Below, piece by piece: positions 9,022-18,169 of a stretch of 64,000 bases of DNA. The stretch comes from AP-15 sp963738185 (GTDB lineage Bacteria > Pseudomonadota > Alphaproteobacteria > ATCC43930 > CGMCC-115725): positions 2,604,001-2,668,000 of the forward strand of contig CAVTVA010000003.1 of assembly GCA_963738185.1 (NCBI GenBank). The letters run 5' to 3'. The translations under genes were made by a program, and so were the position numbers. The notes under the pieces were generated by a model, which saw nothing but the letters and a program-made list of their open reading frames with translations, made no database searches and was not told the origin of the DNA. The stretch's first letter is position 1; each line of letters begins with the position of its first letter.

Positions 9022-9047
9022 CCCTCTCCCCGCCGGCGGGGAGAGGG
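9022..9047. repeat. Intergenic palindrome (CCCTCTCCCCGC family)
   Basis: A 12-base arm CCCTCTCCCCGC pairs with GCGGGGAGAGGG across two bases, within the context CCCTCACCCCAGCCCTCTCC. Related copies lie at 47252-47292, 47338-47380 and about 59531-59582. This dispersed palindrome type is widespread between genes in alphaproteobacteria. Here it lies between the MmgE/PrpD stop and glnE and could act as a terminator. Confidence 0.75.
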
Positions 9048-9104
9048 AGCAGGTCGGCGCGCAGCAGGCAGCAAGCCAGCGCGATCAGCGCGGGTTTCAG
9101 CCGG

Positions 9105-12100
9105 TTGGTGGCCGAGGTGAAGCTCTTCTCTGAACTTCCCGCCGATGGCGACGGGCTGCCGCAGCCGGGAGACCCGCGCGGCGCGGCGCTCGGTATCGAG
9201 GCGTGGGACGAGGCGCTCGCGGCGGCGCCGGGCGATCCCGAGGCCGAAGCCGCCCGCGACTGGAGCGCGCTGGCGCAGGGTCGCCGACTACTGTCCGCGA
9301 TCTTTGGCAACAGCCCGTTTCTGAGCGGCCTCGCGGTCAAGGAATGGCGGTTTCTGACCCGCCTCGTCGCCGCGGGCCCCGATCCGCTGCGCGACGAGAT
9401 CGTCACCGCGACCGAAGCGCGTGACGATCCCTGCGAGGACACGGCGGCGGTGATGCGCCGGCTGCGATTGGCCAAGCGCCGGATTGCGCTGCTCGCGGCG
9501 GTCGCCGAGCTTGCCGATGCCTGGTCGCTCGAACAGCAGATGGCGGCGCTCAGCCGCTTCGCCGAGGCGGCGATCGGCGCGGCGCTGCGCCACCTGCTGC
9601 GCCAAGCCGCCGCGAAGGGCATGATCGCGCCGCCCGATATGGGCGACCCGGAGCGCGACAGCGGGCTGATCGTCCTCGGCCTGGGCAAGCTCGGCGGCCA
9701 CGAGCTCAACTATTCGAGCGATATCGATCTGATCCTGTTCTACGACGCGGCCAAGGCGAAGGTGACCGCGCGCGACGGCCCGCAGCCCTTCTTCAGCCGG
9801 CTGGCGCGCGACCTGGTGCGGCTGCTCGAGGAGCGCACCGGCGAGGGGTATGTGTTTCGCACCGATCTGCGGCTGCGCCCCGACCCGGCTTCGACGCCGC
9901 CGGCGATGTCGGTCGCGGCGGCGATGGCCTATTACGAGAGCGTCGGCCAGAATTGGGAGCGGGCGGCGCTGATCAAGGCGCGCCCGGTCGCCGGCGACCG
10001 CCTCGCCGGGAGGCGGCTAATGGCCGAGCTGCGGCCCTTTTTATGGCGCCGCCATCTCGATTTCGCGGCGATCCAGGACATCCACTCGATCAAGCGCCAG
10101 ATCAACGCCTATCGCGGCGGCGGCCGGATCGCGGTCGAAGGCCATGACATCAAGATCGGCCGCGGCGGCATCCGCGAGGTCGAGTTCTTCGCCCAAACCC
10201 AGCAGCTGATCTGGGGCGGGCGAATGCCGCAGCTGCGGGTGCGCGCGACCTGCGAGGCGCTGCGCCGGCTCGCCGCGGCCGGCCGTGTCGATCCCGCGAC
10301 GGCGGCGACCTTGATCGAGGATTACCGCTTTTTGCGCCGCGTCGAGCACCGCCTGCAGATGGTAGACGATCAGCAGACCCATCGTCTGCCGGCCGACCGC
10401 GACGGCATCGCCCGGCTCGCCGTCTTTCTCGGCTATCGCCAGCCGGACGCGTTCGCCGCCGAGCTGACCCGGCATCTGGGCTCGGTCGAGCGCCATTACG
10501 CCGATTTGTTCGAGCAGGCGCCGAGCCTCGCCGGCCCGGGCAACCTGGTCTTTACCGGCGCCGAGGACGATCCCGAGACCGTGCGCACCTTGTCCGGGCT
10601 CGGCTTTGCCGATCCGCCGGCGGTCGCGGCACTGGTGCGCAGCTGGCACCACGGCCGGATGCGCGCCACGCGCAGCCAGCGCGCGCGCGAGATTCTGACC
10701 GAGATCGTCCCCGAGTTGCTGGGCATTTTTGGCGCGACCTCGCATCCCGACGGGGCGCTGCGGCGCTTCGACCAGTTTCTGTCGCGTCTGCCGGCCGGCG
10801 TGCAGCTGTTCTCGCTGTTTCAGGCAAACCCCGGGCTCTTGGCGCTGGTCGCCGATGTGATGGCCGGGGCGCCGGGGCTTGCCGACCAGCTGGCGCAGCG
10901 CCCGGCGTTGCTCGAGGCGGTGTTGAGCGAGGAGTTTTTCGCGCCGCCGCCGGACCGCGCCGCGCTCGCCGCCGAGATCGCCGCGATGCTCGCCGGCGCG
11001 GCCGATTTCGCCGACACGCTCGACCTGCTGCGGCGCTGGGCCGGCGAGCGGCGGTTCCAGATCGGGGTCCAGCTGCTGCGCCGCACGCTCGACAGCGAGG
11101 CTGCCGGCAAGGCGCTCGCCGACATCGCCGAAAGCGCTCTCGCTGCCCTGGTCCCGGCGGTCGAGGCGGAATTCGCGCGCCGGCACGGGCGGGTGCCGGG
11201 CGGCGAGTTGGCGGTGATCGGGATGGGCCGGCTCGGCAGCCGCGAGATGACGCCGGCCTCCGATCTCGACCTGATCGTGATCTACGATGCGCCGGCCGGT
11301 GCCGAGGCCTCCGATGGCCCCCAGCCGCTGCCGGTGCCCGCCTATTACACAAGGCTGAGCCAAAGGCTGATCGGCGCCATCACCGCGCCGACCGCCGAGG
11401 GCTCGCTCTATCCGGTCGATATGCGGCTGCGGCCGTCGGGGGCGGCCGGGCCGATCGCCTCGAGCCTGGCGAGCTTCGAGCGCTACCAGCGCGAATCAGC
11501 GTGGACCTGGGAGCACATGGCGCTGACTCGGGCCCGACCAGTGGCGGGCGACCCTACGCTGTGCCGGCGGGTCGGCGAAGCGATCGAGGCGGTGCTGCGG
11601 TCCCGACGCGACCCGCGCCGCCTCCTGGCCGACGTCGCCGAAATGCGCCGGCGCATCGCCGCAGAACACCCGCGCGCCTCTCCATGGGACCTCAGAAACC
11701 GGCGCGGCGGGCTGATCGACCTCGATTTCATCGCGCAATATCTGATGCTGCGCGAGGCCGCCTCCTCGCCGCAGGTGCTGCAACGCGCCACTGCGGCGGC
11801 ACTGCGGGCATTGGGCCGGGCGGGGCTGCTGAAGCCCGAGGGCGAGCAGGAGTTGTCCGGCGCACTGGCCTCGCTTCGCCAGGTGCAGGCTCTGTTGACC
11901 TTGATCGGCGACAGCAGGTCGCCCGCCGAGGCTTTTTCCGAGCCCGACGCCGCCACCCTCGCGCGCTGCGCCGGGGCGGTTGACTTCGCTCACCTCGCCG
12001 CAGATATCACTGCCGCCGCCGCCCGCGTCGCAAGCTGGTACGAGCGCCTGATCGACGAGCCGGCGCGGCGCGGCGCGCTCGAAAGCACGCAGCAGGGAGG

Positions 12101-12116
12101 AGAGAGAGGATTATGA
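9105..12116 (+). CDS. glnE: Bifunctional glutamine synthetase adenylyltransferase/deadenylase
   Basis: GlnE adds or removes AMP on glutamine synthetase in response to PII protein, coupling nitrogen status to ammonia assimilation. Two nucleotidyltransferase halves are visible: GLGKLGGHELNYSSDIDL near residue 192 (deadenylase) and GMGRLGSREMTPASDLDL near residue 705 (adenylylase), each followed by its helical PII-responsive domain. Both keep the SDxDL metal-binding aspartates, so both activities should be intact. At 1003 residues it is of normal length. The start is uncertain: the frame opens with TTG then GTG and no clear ribosome-binding site, just after a palindromic repeat. The stop overlaps the next ATG (ATGA), so bcp is translationally coupled. 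Confidence 0.96.
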   Translation: MVAEVKLFSELPADGDGLPQPGDPRGAALGIEAWDEALAAAPGDPEAEAARDWSALAQGRRLLSAIFGNSPFLSGLAVKEWRFLTRLVAAGPDPLRDEIVTATEARDDPCEDTAAVMRRLRLAKRRIALLAAVAELADAWSLEQQMAALSRFAEAAIGAALRHLLRQAAAKGMIAPPDMGDPERDSGLIVLGLGKLGGHELNYSSDIDLILFYDAAKAKVTARDGPQPFFSRLARDLVRLLEERTGEGYVFRTDLRLRPDPASTPPAMSVAAAMAYYESVGQNWERAALIKARPVAGDRLAGRRLMAELRPFLWRRHLDFAAIQDIHSIKRQINAYRGGGRIAVEGHDIKIGRGGIREVEFFAQTQQLIWGGRMPQLRVRATCEALRRLAAAGRVDPATAATLIEDYRFLRRVEHRLQMVDDQQTHRLPADRDGIARLAVFLGYRQPDAFAAELTRHLGSVERHYADLFEQAPSLAGPGNLVFTGAEDDPETVRTLSGLGFADPPAVAALVRSWHHGRMRATRSQRAREILTEIVPELLGIFGATSHPDGALRRFDQFLSRLPAGVQLFSLFQANPGLLALVADVMAGAPGLADQLAQRPALLEAVLSEEFFAPPPDRAALAAEIAAMLAGAADFADTLDLLRRWAGERRFQIGVQLLRRTLDSEAAGKALADIAESALAALVPAVEAEFARRHGRVPGGELAVIGMGRLGSREMTPASDLDLIVIYDAPAGAEASDGPQPLPVPAYYTRLSQRLIGAITAPTAEGSLYPVDMRLRPSGAAGPIASSLASFERYQRESAWTWEHMALTRARPVAGDPTLCRRVGEAIEAVLRSRRDPRRLLADVAEMRRRIAAEHPRASPWDLRNRRGGLIDLDFIAQYLMLREAASSPQVLQRATAAALRALGRAGLLKPEGEQELSGALASLRQVQALLTLIGDSRSPAEAFSEPDAATLARCAGAVDFAHLAADITAAAARVASWYERLIDEPARRGALESTQQGGERGL

Positions 12117-12577
12117 GTGTCGAGCTCGGCGATAAAGCTCCCGATTTCACCCTGCCGACCGACGGCGGCGGCACGGTCAGGCTCTCTGATCTCGCCGGCA
12201 AGAAGGTAGTGCTGTATTTCTACCCGAAGGACGACACTTCCGGCTGCACCGCCGAGGCGTGCGGTTTTCGCGACTCGTTTCCGGATTATGGCGGCGCCGG
12301 CGCCGTGGTCATCGGGATTTCGAAGGATTCGGTCGCCTCGCACGACAAGTTCAAGAAAAAGCACGACCTGCCGTTCACCCTCGCTTCCGACAGCGATGGC
12401 GCCGTCTGCGAAAAATATGGCACCTGGGTCGAAAAGAGCATGTACGGGCGCAAATACATGGGCATAGAGCGCGCCACCTTTCTGATCGACGGCGCGGGCA
12501 CGGTGCGCGGCGCCTGGCACAAGGTCAGAGTGCCGGGCCACGTCGCCGAAGTGCTCAAGGCGGCGCGCGCCCTCTGA
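12113..12577 (+). CDS. bcp: Thioredoxin-dependent peroxiredoxin (Bcp/PrxQ type)
   Basis: Reduces hydrogen peroxide and organic peroxides with electrons from thioredoxin. The 154 residues match the family. The peroxidatic Cys45 lies in DDTSGCTAEAC and the resolving Cys50 five residues on, as in atypical two-Cys PrxQ/Bcp proteins. YFYPKDDTSGC and the ERATFLIDGAG strand are also typical. The ATG overlaps the glnE stop by four bases (ATGA), and the DUF455 frame begins at its own stop, so three genes form a tightly coupled operon. The trxB gene that would supply electrons through thioredoxin is at 18170-19142. Confidence 0.96.
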   Translation: MSVELGDKAPDFTLPTDGGGTVRLSDLAGKKVVLYFYPKDDTSGCTAEACGFRDSFPDYGGAGAVVIGISKDSVASHDKFKKKHDLPFTLASDSDGAVCEKYGTWVEKSMYGRKYMGIERATFLIDGAGTVRGAWHKVRVPGHVAEVLKAARAL

Positions 12578-13401
12578 CCACCACTTCCCTGATCCCGCAG
12601 ACCCTGACCGCCGGCGCGGTGGCGATCCTCGCCACCCCCGACCCACTGGCCAAGGCGGCGGCGAGCCGGGCGCTGGCCGCTGCCTGGGCCGAGCGCGCGC
12701 TGCCGCTCGGCGCGGCCAAGCCGCCGCCACGGCCGGCGCGGCCCGATCGTCCGGTGCTGCGCCCGCCGCGCGAGATGCCGAAACGGCGGAACTTTGGGTC
12801 GCGGGCGGGCCGAACCGCGCTGCTGCACGCGCTCGCCCATATCGAGCTCAACGCGATCGATCTCGGCTGGGACATCGTCGCGCGTTTTGCCGGCGACGCG
12901 CTGCCGTGGGATTTTTATGGCGACTGGGTCGGGGTGGCCGCCGAGGAAGCCGGCCATTTCGAGCTGTTGGCGGCGCGGCTCGCTGAGCTTGGCGCGCGCT
13001 ACGGCGATCTGCCGGCCCATGACGGGCTTTGGGAGGCGGCCGCGGCGACCGCCGACGACCTGCTGGCGCGGCTCGCCGTCGTGCCACTGGTGCTCGAAGC
13101 GCGCGGGCTCGATGTGACGCCGCCGATGGCCCTGCGGCTCGAGCGCGCCGGCGACGATCGCAGCGCCGCGATCCTGCAGCGCATCTATCGAGACGAGATC
13201 GGGCACGTGGCGGTGGGCGTGCGCTGGTTCGAGCGGCTGGCCCTAGAGCGCGGTCTCGCTCCCGAAACGGCCTTTCGCGAATGCGTCGGGCGTTGCTTCA
13301 AGGGCGCGCTGAAACCGCCCTTCAACCATGCCGCAAGAAGCGCCGCCAACTTTCCAGCCGGCTACTACCAGCCGCCAAGCGCCAGCGGGAAGTCGGGCTG
13401 A
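12574..13401 (+). CDS. DUF455 family ferritin-like protein
   Basis: DUF455 proteins are ferritin-like four-helix proteins whose function is not settled; tRNA-modifying enzymes such as MiaE share the fold. Carboxylate and histidine pairs fit a di-iron site: HIELNAIDL, AAEEAGHFELL and YRDEIGHVAVG, three EXXH-like helices. The frame has no ATG near the expected N-terminus; the family start would fall around the CTG at 12574, which overlaps the bcp stop (CTGA), or the GTG at 12619. I give the upstream choice, with low certainty on the exact start. The stop codon abuts that of the convergent channel gene. Confidence 0.85.
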   Translation: MTTTSLIPQTLTAGAVAILATPDPLAKAAASRALAAAWAERALPLGAAKPPPRPARPDRPVLRPPREMPKRRNFGSRAGRTALLHALAHIELNAIDLGWDIVARFAGDALPWDFYGDWVGVAAEEAGHFELLAARLAELGARYGDLPAHDGLWEAAAATADDLLARLAVVPLVLEARGLDVTPPMALRLERAGDDRSAAILQRIYRDEIGHVAVGVRWFERLALERGLAPETAFRECVGRCFKGALKPPFNHAARSAANFPAGYYQPPSASGKSG

Positions 13402-14688
13402 TCACCCGGCCGGGTCGGGCTCGACCGCAGCCGCGTGGGATGGCTTTTGCCTGGGGCGGTGGGCCTGCAGCCGGCGCTCGGCTTCTTCGCTGACGACGCG
13501 GGCGAGGTCGGGCTGATGCCCGAGCAGCTGGCGAAAATCGACAATGTCGAGCGTCAGCAAGGTGCAGGGCTGGGTCGCGACGATTGTCGCGTTGCGCGGC
13601 TCGCCGGTCAGGAGCGCGATTTCGCCAAAAAATTCCCCCGGGCCGAGGCGAACCGCTCCCGGCCGCAGCCGCACCTCGACCTCGCCCGCGGCGATAAAGT
13701 ACATGCAGTCCCCGCGCTCGCCGCGGCGCACGATGATCGCGCGCGCCGGGTAATCGCGCGGCCGCAGCAATCGCGCCACATCGGCGATGACCGAGGCGCC
13801 GACCTTGCTGAAAAACGGCACCTTGGCAACGAGGTCCCAGGTGCGCAGAAACTCGCGTCGGCGCAACTCTTCGGCATAGCCGGTGGCGAGAATGCCGGCC
13901 CACAGCGCGAACACCATGATGCCGCTGACCATGACGAACCCGGCCAAAATCCGCCCCAGCGGGGTCACCGGCGTCACATCGCCATAACCGGTCGTCGTCA
14001 GGGTCACGATCGCCCACCACAGCGCCTGCGGGATCGAGCCGAACAGGTCGGGCTGCGCGTCGCGCTCGAGGAGGTAGGCGAGGCTGGCGGCGGCGAGAAG
14101 CACGATCCCGAAACCGAGCAGCACGGAAAGGAGCGCCGCGCGGGCGCGGCTGACCACCCGCCCGAGGCTGGCCAGCCCCGGCGCGTAGCGGACCAGCTTG
14201 AACACCCAGACAAAGCCGTAGAGGCTCGCGTATTTCGGATTGAACGCGACGTCGAGAACCCCCGGCAGCGCGCCGACCAGGTCGAACATGCCGCCGGCCG
14301 ACACGGCCCAGGCGAGCCGTGCTCTCCAGTCGCTGCGATGGGCCGCCGGAGCGCCGGGGGCGGCCAACAGCCGCGCCGCATACTCGACGACAAAGAATGC
14401 GCAGGCGATCTGAAACCCGGCGTCGAGCAGCCCGCGATAGGCATCTCGCCATGCCGCCTCGGTGTCGGCCAGCATCATTGCTACGCCAAGGACGACCATC
14501 GCGTGATGAACGACGCGAAACCCCCGCGCGGCCGTGCCGGCGCTCTCGGGTTGCAGGACCTTGTAGAGGCGCTCCCAGCGCATCCGCCATTGTAGCGGCG
14601 ACGGGGCTCTCCCGAAATAGAGCGGCGCCCGGCGCGGCTGCGTCACCGTCTCGGCACGGCGTCGCGCGGGCTTTTGGCGTCGATACAT
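13402..14688 (-). CDS. Cyclic-nucleotide-gated potassium channel (MlotiK1-like)
   Basis: An inner-membrane potassium channel with a cytoplasmic cyclic-nucleotide-binding domain. The N-terminal half has several hydrophobic segments, including an S4-like stretch with few charges. The selectivity filter TTTGYGD is near residue 234 between two helices. The C-terminal domain at about 300-400 carries GEFFGEIALLTGEPRNATI, the phosphate-binding cassette with its conserved Arg. At 428 residues it is longer than MlotiK1 (about 355) through an Arg-rich N-terminal extension, so the real start may be downstream. It is convergent with the DUF455 gene and divergent from the dehydratase gene; nothing nearby suggests the ligand source. 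Confidence 0.88.
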   Translation of the reverse strand: MYRRQKPARRRAETVTQPRRAPLYFGRAPSPLQWRMRWERLYKVLQPESAGTAARGFRVVHHAMVVLGVAMMLADTEAAWRDAYRGLLDAGFQIACAFFVVEYAARLLAAPGAPAAHRSDWRARLAWAVSAGGMFDLVGALPGVLDVAFNPKYASLYGFVWVFKLVRYAPGLASLGRVVSRARAALLSVLLGFGIVLLAAASLAYLLERDAQPDLFGSIPQALWWAIVTLTTTGYGDVTPVTPLGRILAGFVMVSGIMVFALWAGILATGYAEELRRREFLRTWDLVAKVPFFSKVGASVIADVARLLRPRDYPARAIIVRRGERGDCMYFIAAGEVEVRLRPGAVRLGPGEFFGEIALLTGEPRNATIVATQPCTLLTLDIVDFRQLLGHQPDLARVVSEEAERRLQAHRPRQKPSHAAAVEPDPAG

Positions 14689-14764
14689 CCTTGTTCGCGC
14701 GCGCTCGCGATCTTTCGCCCCGCCGGGATTTCCTGTTGCCGCGATTTCCTGTTATAGGGGCGCG

Positions 14765-16720
14765 GTGGCGGTCTTCCCGAGCAGCCGGCGAGCCCTCTTC
14801 GCCTTTATTCACGACATCGCGATGGCGGCGCTGTCGCTCGTCGTGGCGCTCTATCTGCGCATCGGGTCCGACATCATCGGCTACCAGCCGCGGCTGATTG
14901 CGGTCTATGTCGTCGGCTTCACCGTGATCGCCGCCGGCGTGTTTTTGCTGACCGGGCTTTATCGCGGCATCTGGCGCTATGCCTCGCTGCCCGATCTGTT
15001 CAACATCGCCCGTGCGGTCAGCCTGAGCCTGCTGGTCTTTTTGCCGGTGATGTTCGTCTTGACCCGGCTCGAGGCGCTGCCGCGCTCGACCCTCTTGATC
15101 GACTGGTTTGTGCTGGTGGCCCTCCTGGGCGCGCCGCGCCTCGCCTACCGCCTGTTCAAGGACCGCGGGCTCGACCATATCCTCGAGCGCGCCAAGCACC
15201 GCAATGTGCCGGTGCTGCTGATCAGCGCCAAGGACGGCGCCGACACCTTTATCCGCGAGATGATGCGCAACCCGCGCGCCGTCTATCGCGTGGTCGGCGT
15301 GCTGGCCGACACCCCTTCGCGGGTCGGGCGCGAGATTTACCGCGTCCCGGTGCTGGGCACGATCGATTCGCTCGAAAGCGTGGTCGAGCGGCTGGATCGC
15401 CGCGGCAGGCGCCCGCAAAAGCTGATCATCACCGCGCAAAACCTGCCCGGCGATCAGGTGCGCTGGCTGCTCGACCGCGCCGATGCGCTGGCCATCCCGC
15501 TGGCGCGCCTGCCGAAGCTGACCGATTTCCAGCGCAGCCTCGACGATCCCGAGCACGGCCCGGAGCACGTCCTCGAGCCGATCGCCCTCGAGGATCTGCT
15601 GGGCCGGCCGCAGGCGGTGCTCGACCGCGACGGGATGGCGCGGCTGATCCGCGGCCGGCGGGTGCTGGTCACCGGCGCCGGCGGCACGATCGGCGCCGAG
15701 CTCGCCCGCCAGATCGTCGCATTCGAGCCCGGCCGGCTGGTCTTGCTCGACAACAGCGAGTTCGCGCTTTACGCGATCGACATGGAATTGCGCGAGCGGT
15801 TTCCGCGCCTGGCGCAGTTGCCCTTGCTGCGCGACGTGCGCGAGCGCGGCCAAATCGAGGCCGTCATCGCCGCCGAGCGCCCCGAAATCGTGTTCCATGC
15901 GGCAGCGCTGAAGCATCTGCCAATGGTCGAGGCCAACCCGATCGAGGGGGTTCTGACCAATATCGCCGGCAGCCGCAACGTCGCCGAGGCGGCGCGCGCC
16001 CACGGCGTGTCGGTCGTCGTCGTCGTCTCGACCGACAAGGCGGTCAACCCAACCAGCGTCATGGGTGCGACCAAGCGCCTCGCCGAGAGCTTCGCCCAGG
16101 CGCTCGACCTTAACGAGGGGCGCCGCGCGGCGCCCGGCACACGCTATGTCACGGTGCGGTTCGGCAACGTCCTTGGCTCGACCGGCTCGGTGGTGCCGCT
16201 GTTCGCCCGCCAGATTGCCGCCGGCGGCCCGCTGACCGTCACCCATCCCGAGGTCTCGCGGTTTTTTATGACGGTGCGCGAGGCGGTCGAATTGGTGTTG
16301 CAGGCGGCCGCCCTGTCCTCCGCCCCGCCGGCGGCCGAAGACCGCGGCACGATCTGCGTTCTCGACATGGGCGAGCCGGTGCGGATCGTCGATCTGGCGC
16401 GGCAGATGATCCGCCTCGCTGGGCTGCGCCCCGACCGCGACATCCAAATCGAGTTCGTCGGTCTCCGGGCCGGCGAAAAGCTGCACGAGGAGCTGTTCCA
16501 TCCGGCCGAGCCGTTGATGCCGACAAAGAGCCCGGCGATTCGCCTCGCCGCGCCGCGCACCGCCGACTACGCGATGCTGGCTCGCTCGATCGACGAATTG
16601 GAGGAGGCGGCGCGCGCGCGCCGGGAGGAGCGAATGCTCCAGCTGCTAGAGCGGCTGGTGCCCGAATATCGCCGCAGCGCGCCGAGGCCAAATCCCGCAG
16701 CGGTCGCTTCCGGCAGCTGA
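14765..16720 (+). CDS. Membrane-bound nucleoside-diphosphate-sugar 4,6-dehydratase (WbpM/CapD/FlaA1-like)
   Basis: Likely removes water from a UDP-sugar such as UDP-GlcNAc, an early step of O-antigen, capsule or glycan synthesis. The first 130 residues hold about four membrane segments, followed by a CoA-binding-like domain. The catalytic SDR domain begins with GAGGTIGAELARQI near residue 303 and includes STDKAVNPTSVMGATKR near 422, where Met replaces the usual catalytic Tyr, as is normal in the WbpM group. GEPVRIVDLARQMI near 540 is typical. At 651 residues it is full-length. Start is GTG. No glycosyltransferase cluster adjoins it, which is unusual for this gene type. Confidence 0.92.
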   Translation: MAVFPSSRRALFAFIHDIAMAALSLVVALYLRIGSDIIGYQPRLIAVYVVGFTVIAAGVFLLTGLYRGIWRYASLPDLFNIARAVSLSLLVFLPVMFVLTRLEALPRSTLLIDWFVLVALLGAPRLAYRLFKDRGLDHILERAKHRNVPVLLISAKDGADTFIREMMRNPRAVYRVVGVLADTPSRVGREIYRVPVLGTIDSLESVVERLDRRGRRPQKLIITAQNLPGDQVRWLLDRADALAIPLARLPKLTDFQRSLDDPEHGPEHVLEPIALEDLLGRPQAVLDRDGMARLIRGRRVLVTGAGGTIGAELARQIVAFEPGRLVLLDNSEFALYAIDMELRERFPRLAQLPLLRDVRERGQIEAVIAAERPEIVFHAAALKHLPMVEANPIEGVLTNIAGSRNVAEAARAHGVSVVVVVSTDKAVNPTSVMGATKRLAESFAQALDLNEGRRAAPGTRYVTVRFGNVLGSTGSVVPLFARQIAAGGPLTVTHPEVSRFFMTVREAVELVLQAAALSSAPPAAEDRGTICVLDMGEPVRIVDLARQMIRLAGLRPDRDIQIEFVGLRAGEKLHEELFHPAEPLMPTKSPAIRLAAPRTADYAMLARSIDELEEAARARREERMLQLLERLVPEYRRSAPRPNPAAVASGS

Positions 16721-16943
16721 CCGGGGCCGCCCGCTAAAATCGTCTCGCTCAAGAGAACTCGCGGTTCAGCGCGGATTGCCGCCAGCCCTCCGCGCCATTA
16801 CGCCTGCGTTGCCAGCGCTGCAAGGGATAAAACAAAGAAGTTCCGGTCTGGCACGGCTGCCAGCTGCGGGGACAGGTCTGCCCAAACCGGGGCCGTCCCG
16901 ACGCGCCACCATTCGCGAAAGCCGTCTACTCCAATTGGACGAT

Positions 16944-17051
16944 AGAAAAATGGCCCCGGGGTTGCCGGGGCCAAGTTTGAACAGGGAGGCTTCACGTCTG
17001 GGAGACGTAAGGGTCCTAAGACCCTCTTCCCGGGACTAAATCCCGGGAACT
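16944..17051 (-). ncRNA. Candidate small RNA: three hairpins plus intrinsic terminator
   Basis: Read on the minus strand, four stem-loops follow one another: TTCCCGGGA/TCCCGGGAA (17027-17049), AGGGTC/GACCCT with a four-base loop (17010-17025), ACGTC/GACGT with loop TCCCA (16994-17008), then, after an unpaired GCCTCCCTG, a nine-pair stem (16951-16973) running into ATTTTTC, a classic Rho-independent terminator. The pyrimidine-rich loop and linker resemble the anti-Shine-Dalgarno motifs of several alphaproteobacterial sRNA families. No open frame explains the pattern. It is about 180 bases past the lysR stop on the same strand, so a processed 3'UTR is an alternative. The 5' end is not determined. 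Confidence 0.5.
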
Positions 17052-17229
17052 CGCATCAGCGGAACAACCGCCGAAAAACTCAATGCGATGCATCATCGCG
17101 TCCTCAGAAGATGGTCGATTGAGCGTGCCTTCGCCACCTGGAATTTGTTCTGGCTCGTCTGCAAAAAGCGCAATCCTCTGATTCCCAGCCAATTCCATTA
17201 CGACGCCCGATCACCGCAAATCGGGGAAA
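17052..17229. other. Gene-free stretch between lysR stop and the hairpin array
   Basis: No convincing gene or promoter. A 65-codon plus-strand frame starting at 17088 contains RRWSIERAF followed by a basic stretch, faintly like the end of some IS transposases, but too short and isolated to call. The 220 bases between 16721 and 16943, on the other side of the hairpins, also show nothing recognisable. Confidence 0.4.
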
Positions 17230-18123
17230 TCACCCGAGCCGGGTTTCGGCCACCTTGCGCAGCAGGAAATCGCGGAACACACTGATCCGCTTCGACGCCC
17301 GCAATTCCTCCGGATAGACGAAATAGGCTTCCACCGGCGGGCCGGTCAGCTCGGGCAGCACCCGGACCAGCTCCGTTTGCTCGCCGGCGATGAAGTCCGA
17401 CATCGCGGCGATGCCGAGCCCGCTGATCACCGCGCGCAGCATCGCATAGAAGTTGTTGACCGCCAGGATCGGCTGACGCTCCTGCCCCGGCTTGGCGCCG
17501 GCGTCGAGCAGCCAATTGACGTTTGGCACCGGCGGGCGGGCGTCCTCGCCATAGATGATCAGCCGATGCTTATCGAGATCCTCGGCGCGCTGTGGCATGC
17601 CGTGCTTTTTGATGTAATCGGGCGCGGCATAGACATGGCTCGGCACGCTGACCAGATGGCGCTGGATCAAATCCGGCTGCCGCGGCGGCGACATACGGAT
17701 CGCCACATCGGCCTCGCGCATCGACAGATCGAGCTCGGTGTCGTCGATCACCAGGGTGACCTGGATGTCGGGATAAAGGTCGAGGAACTCGCGGATTCGC
17801 GGGGTCAGCCAGGTCGAGCCGAAAGCAACCGTCGTCGTGATCTTGAGCGGCCCCTTGGGGCGGTCCTTCGATTCCGAGATCAGCCCCTCGGCCATCGACA
17901 ATTTGGCGAAGACTTCGCGGGCGGTGCGAAACAACAGCTCGCCCTGCTCGGTCAGGATCAGGCCGCGGGCGTGGCGATGGAACAGCGGCACGCTGAGGCT
18001 CTCCTCGAGCGCGCTGATCTGGCGGCTGACCGCCGACTGGCTCAGGTTCAGCGACTCGCCTGCATGGGTGAAGCTGCCCGCCTCGGCGACGGCGTGGAAG
18101 ACCCGCAACTTGTCCCAGTCCAT
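17230..18123 (-). CDS. LysR family transcriptional regulator
   Basis: A DNA-binding regulator with an N-terminal winged helix-turn-helix (FHAVAEAGSFTHAGESLNLSQ, about residues 9-29, continuing SAVSRQISALEE) and a C-terminal effector domain. At 297 residues it has the usual size. Two ATGs lie close together; I use the one giving MDWDKLRVF because a GAGGGA ribosome-binding site sits about eight bases upstream, against only two or three for the ATG at 18129. It follows trxB by 46 bases on the same strand, so it may be co-transcribed with trxB rather than divergently placed as most LysR genes are. Target genes and ligand are unknown. Confidence 0.9.
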   Translation of the reverse strand: MDWDKLRVFHAVAEAGSFTHAGESLNLSQSAVSRQISALEESLSVPLFHRHARGLILTEQGELLFRTAREVFAKLSMAEGLISESKDRPKGPLKITTTVAFGSTWLTPRIREFLDLYPDIQVTLVIDDTELDLSMREADVAIRMSPPRQPDLIQRHLVSVPSHVYAAPDYIKKHGMPQRAEDLDKHRLIIYGEDARPPVPNVNWLLDAGAKPGQERQPILAVNNFYAMLRAVISGLGIAAMSDFIAGEQTELVRVLPELTGPPVEAYFVYPEELRASKRISVFRDFLLRKVAETRLG

Positions 18124-18169
18124 CCCCATTCCCTCGACATTCGTCTGCCGGCGCTCAGAGGCCCGCCCG

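Noticed and set aside
10041..11363. A 440-codon minus-strand frame inside glnE
   Set aside because: glnE is intact with both catalytic halves, and the antisense frame has no start signals or family features.
13322..16501. A 1059-codon open frame on the minus strand over the channel, dehydratase and DUF455 genes
   Set aside because: It is antisense to the WbpM-like gene for most of its length and shows no protein features; long antisense frames are common at this GC content.
17088..17285. Short frame containing RRWSIERAF, like the end of some transposases
   Set aside because: Too short, runs into the lysR 3' end, and there are no inverted repeats or other transposase motifs beside it.
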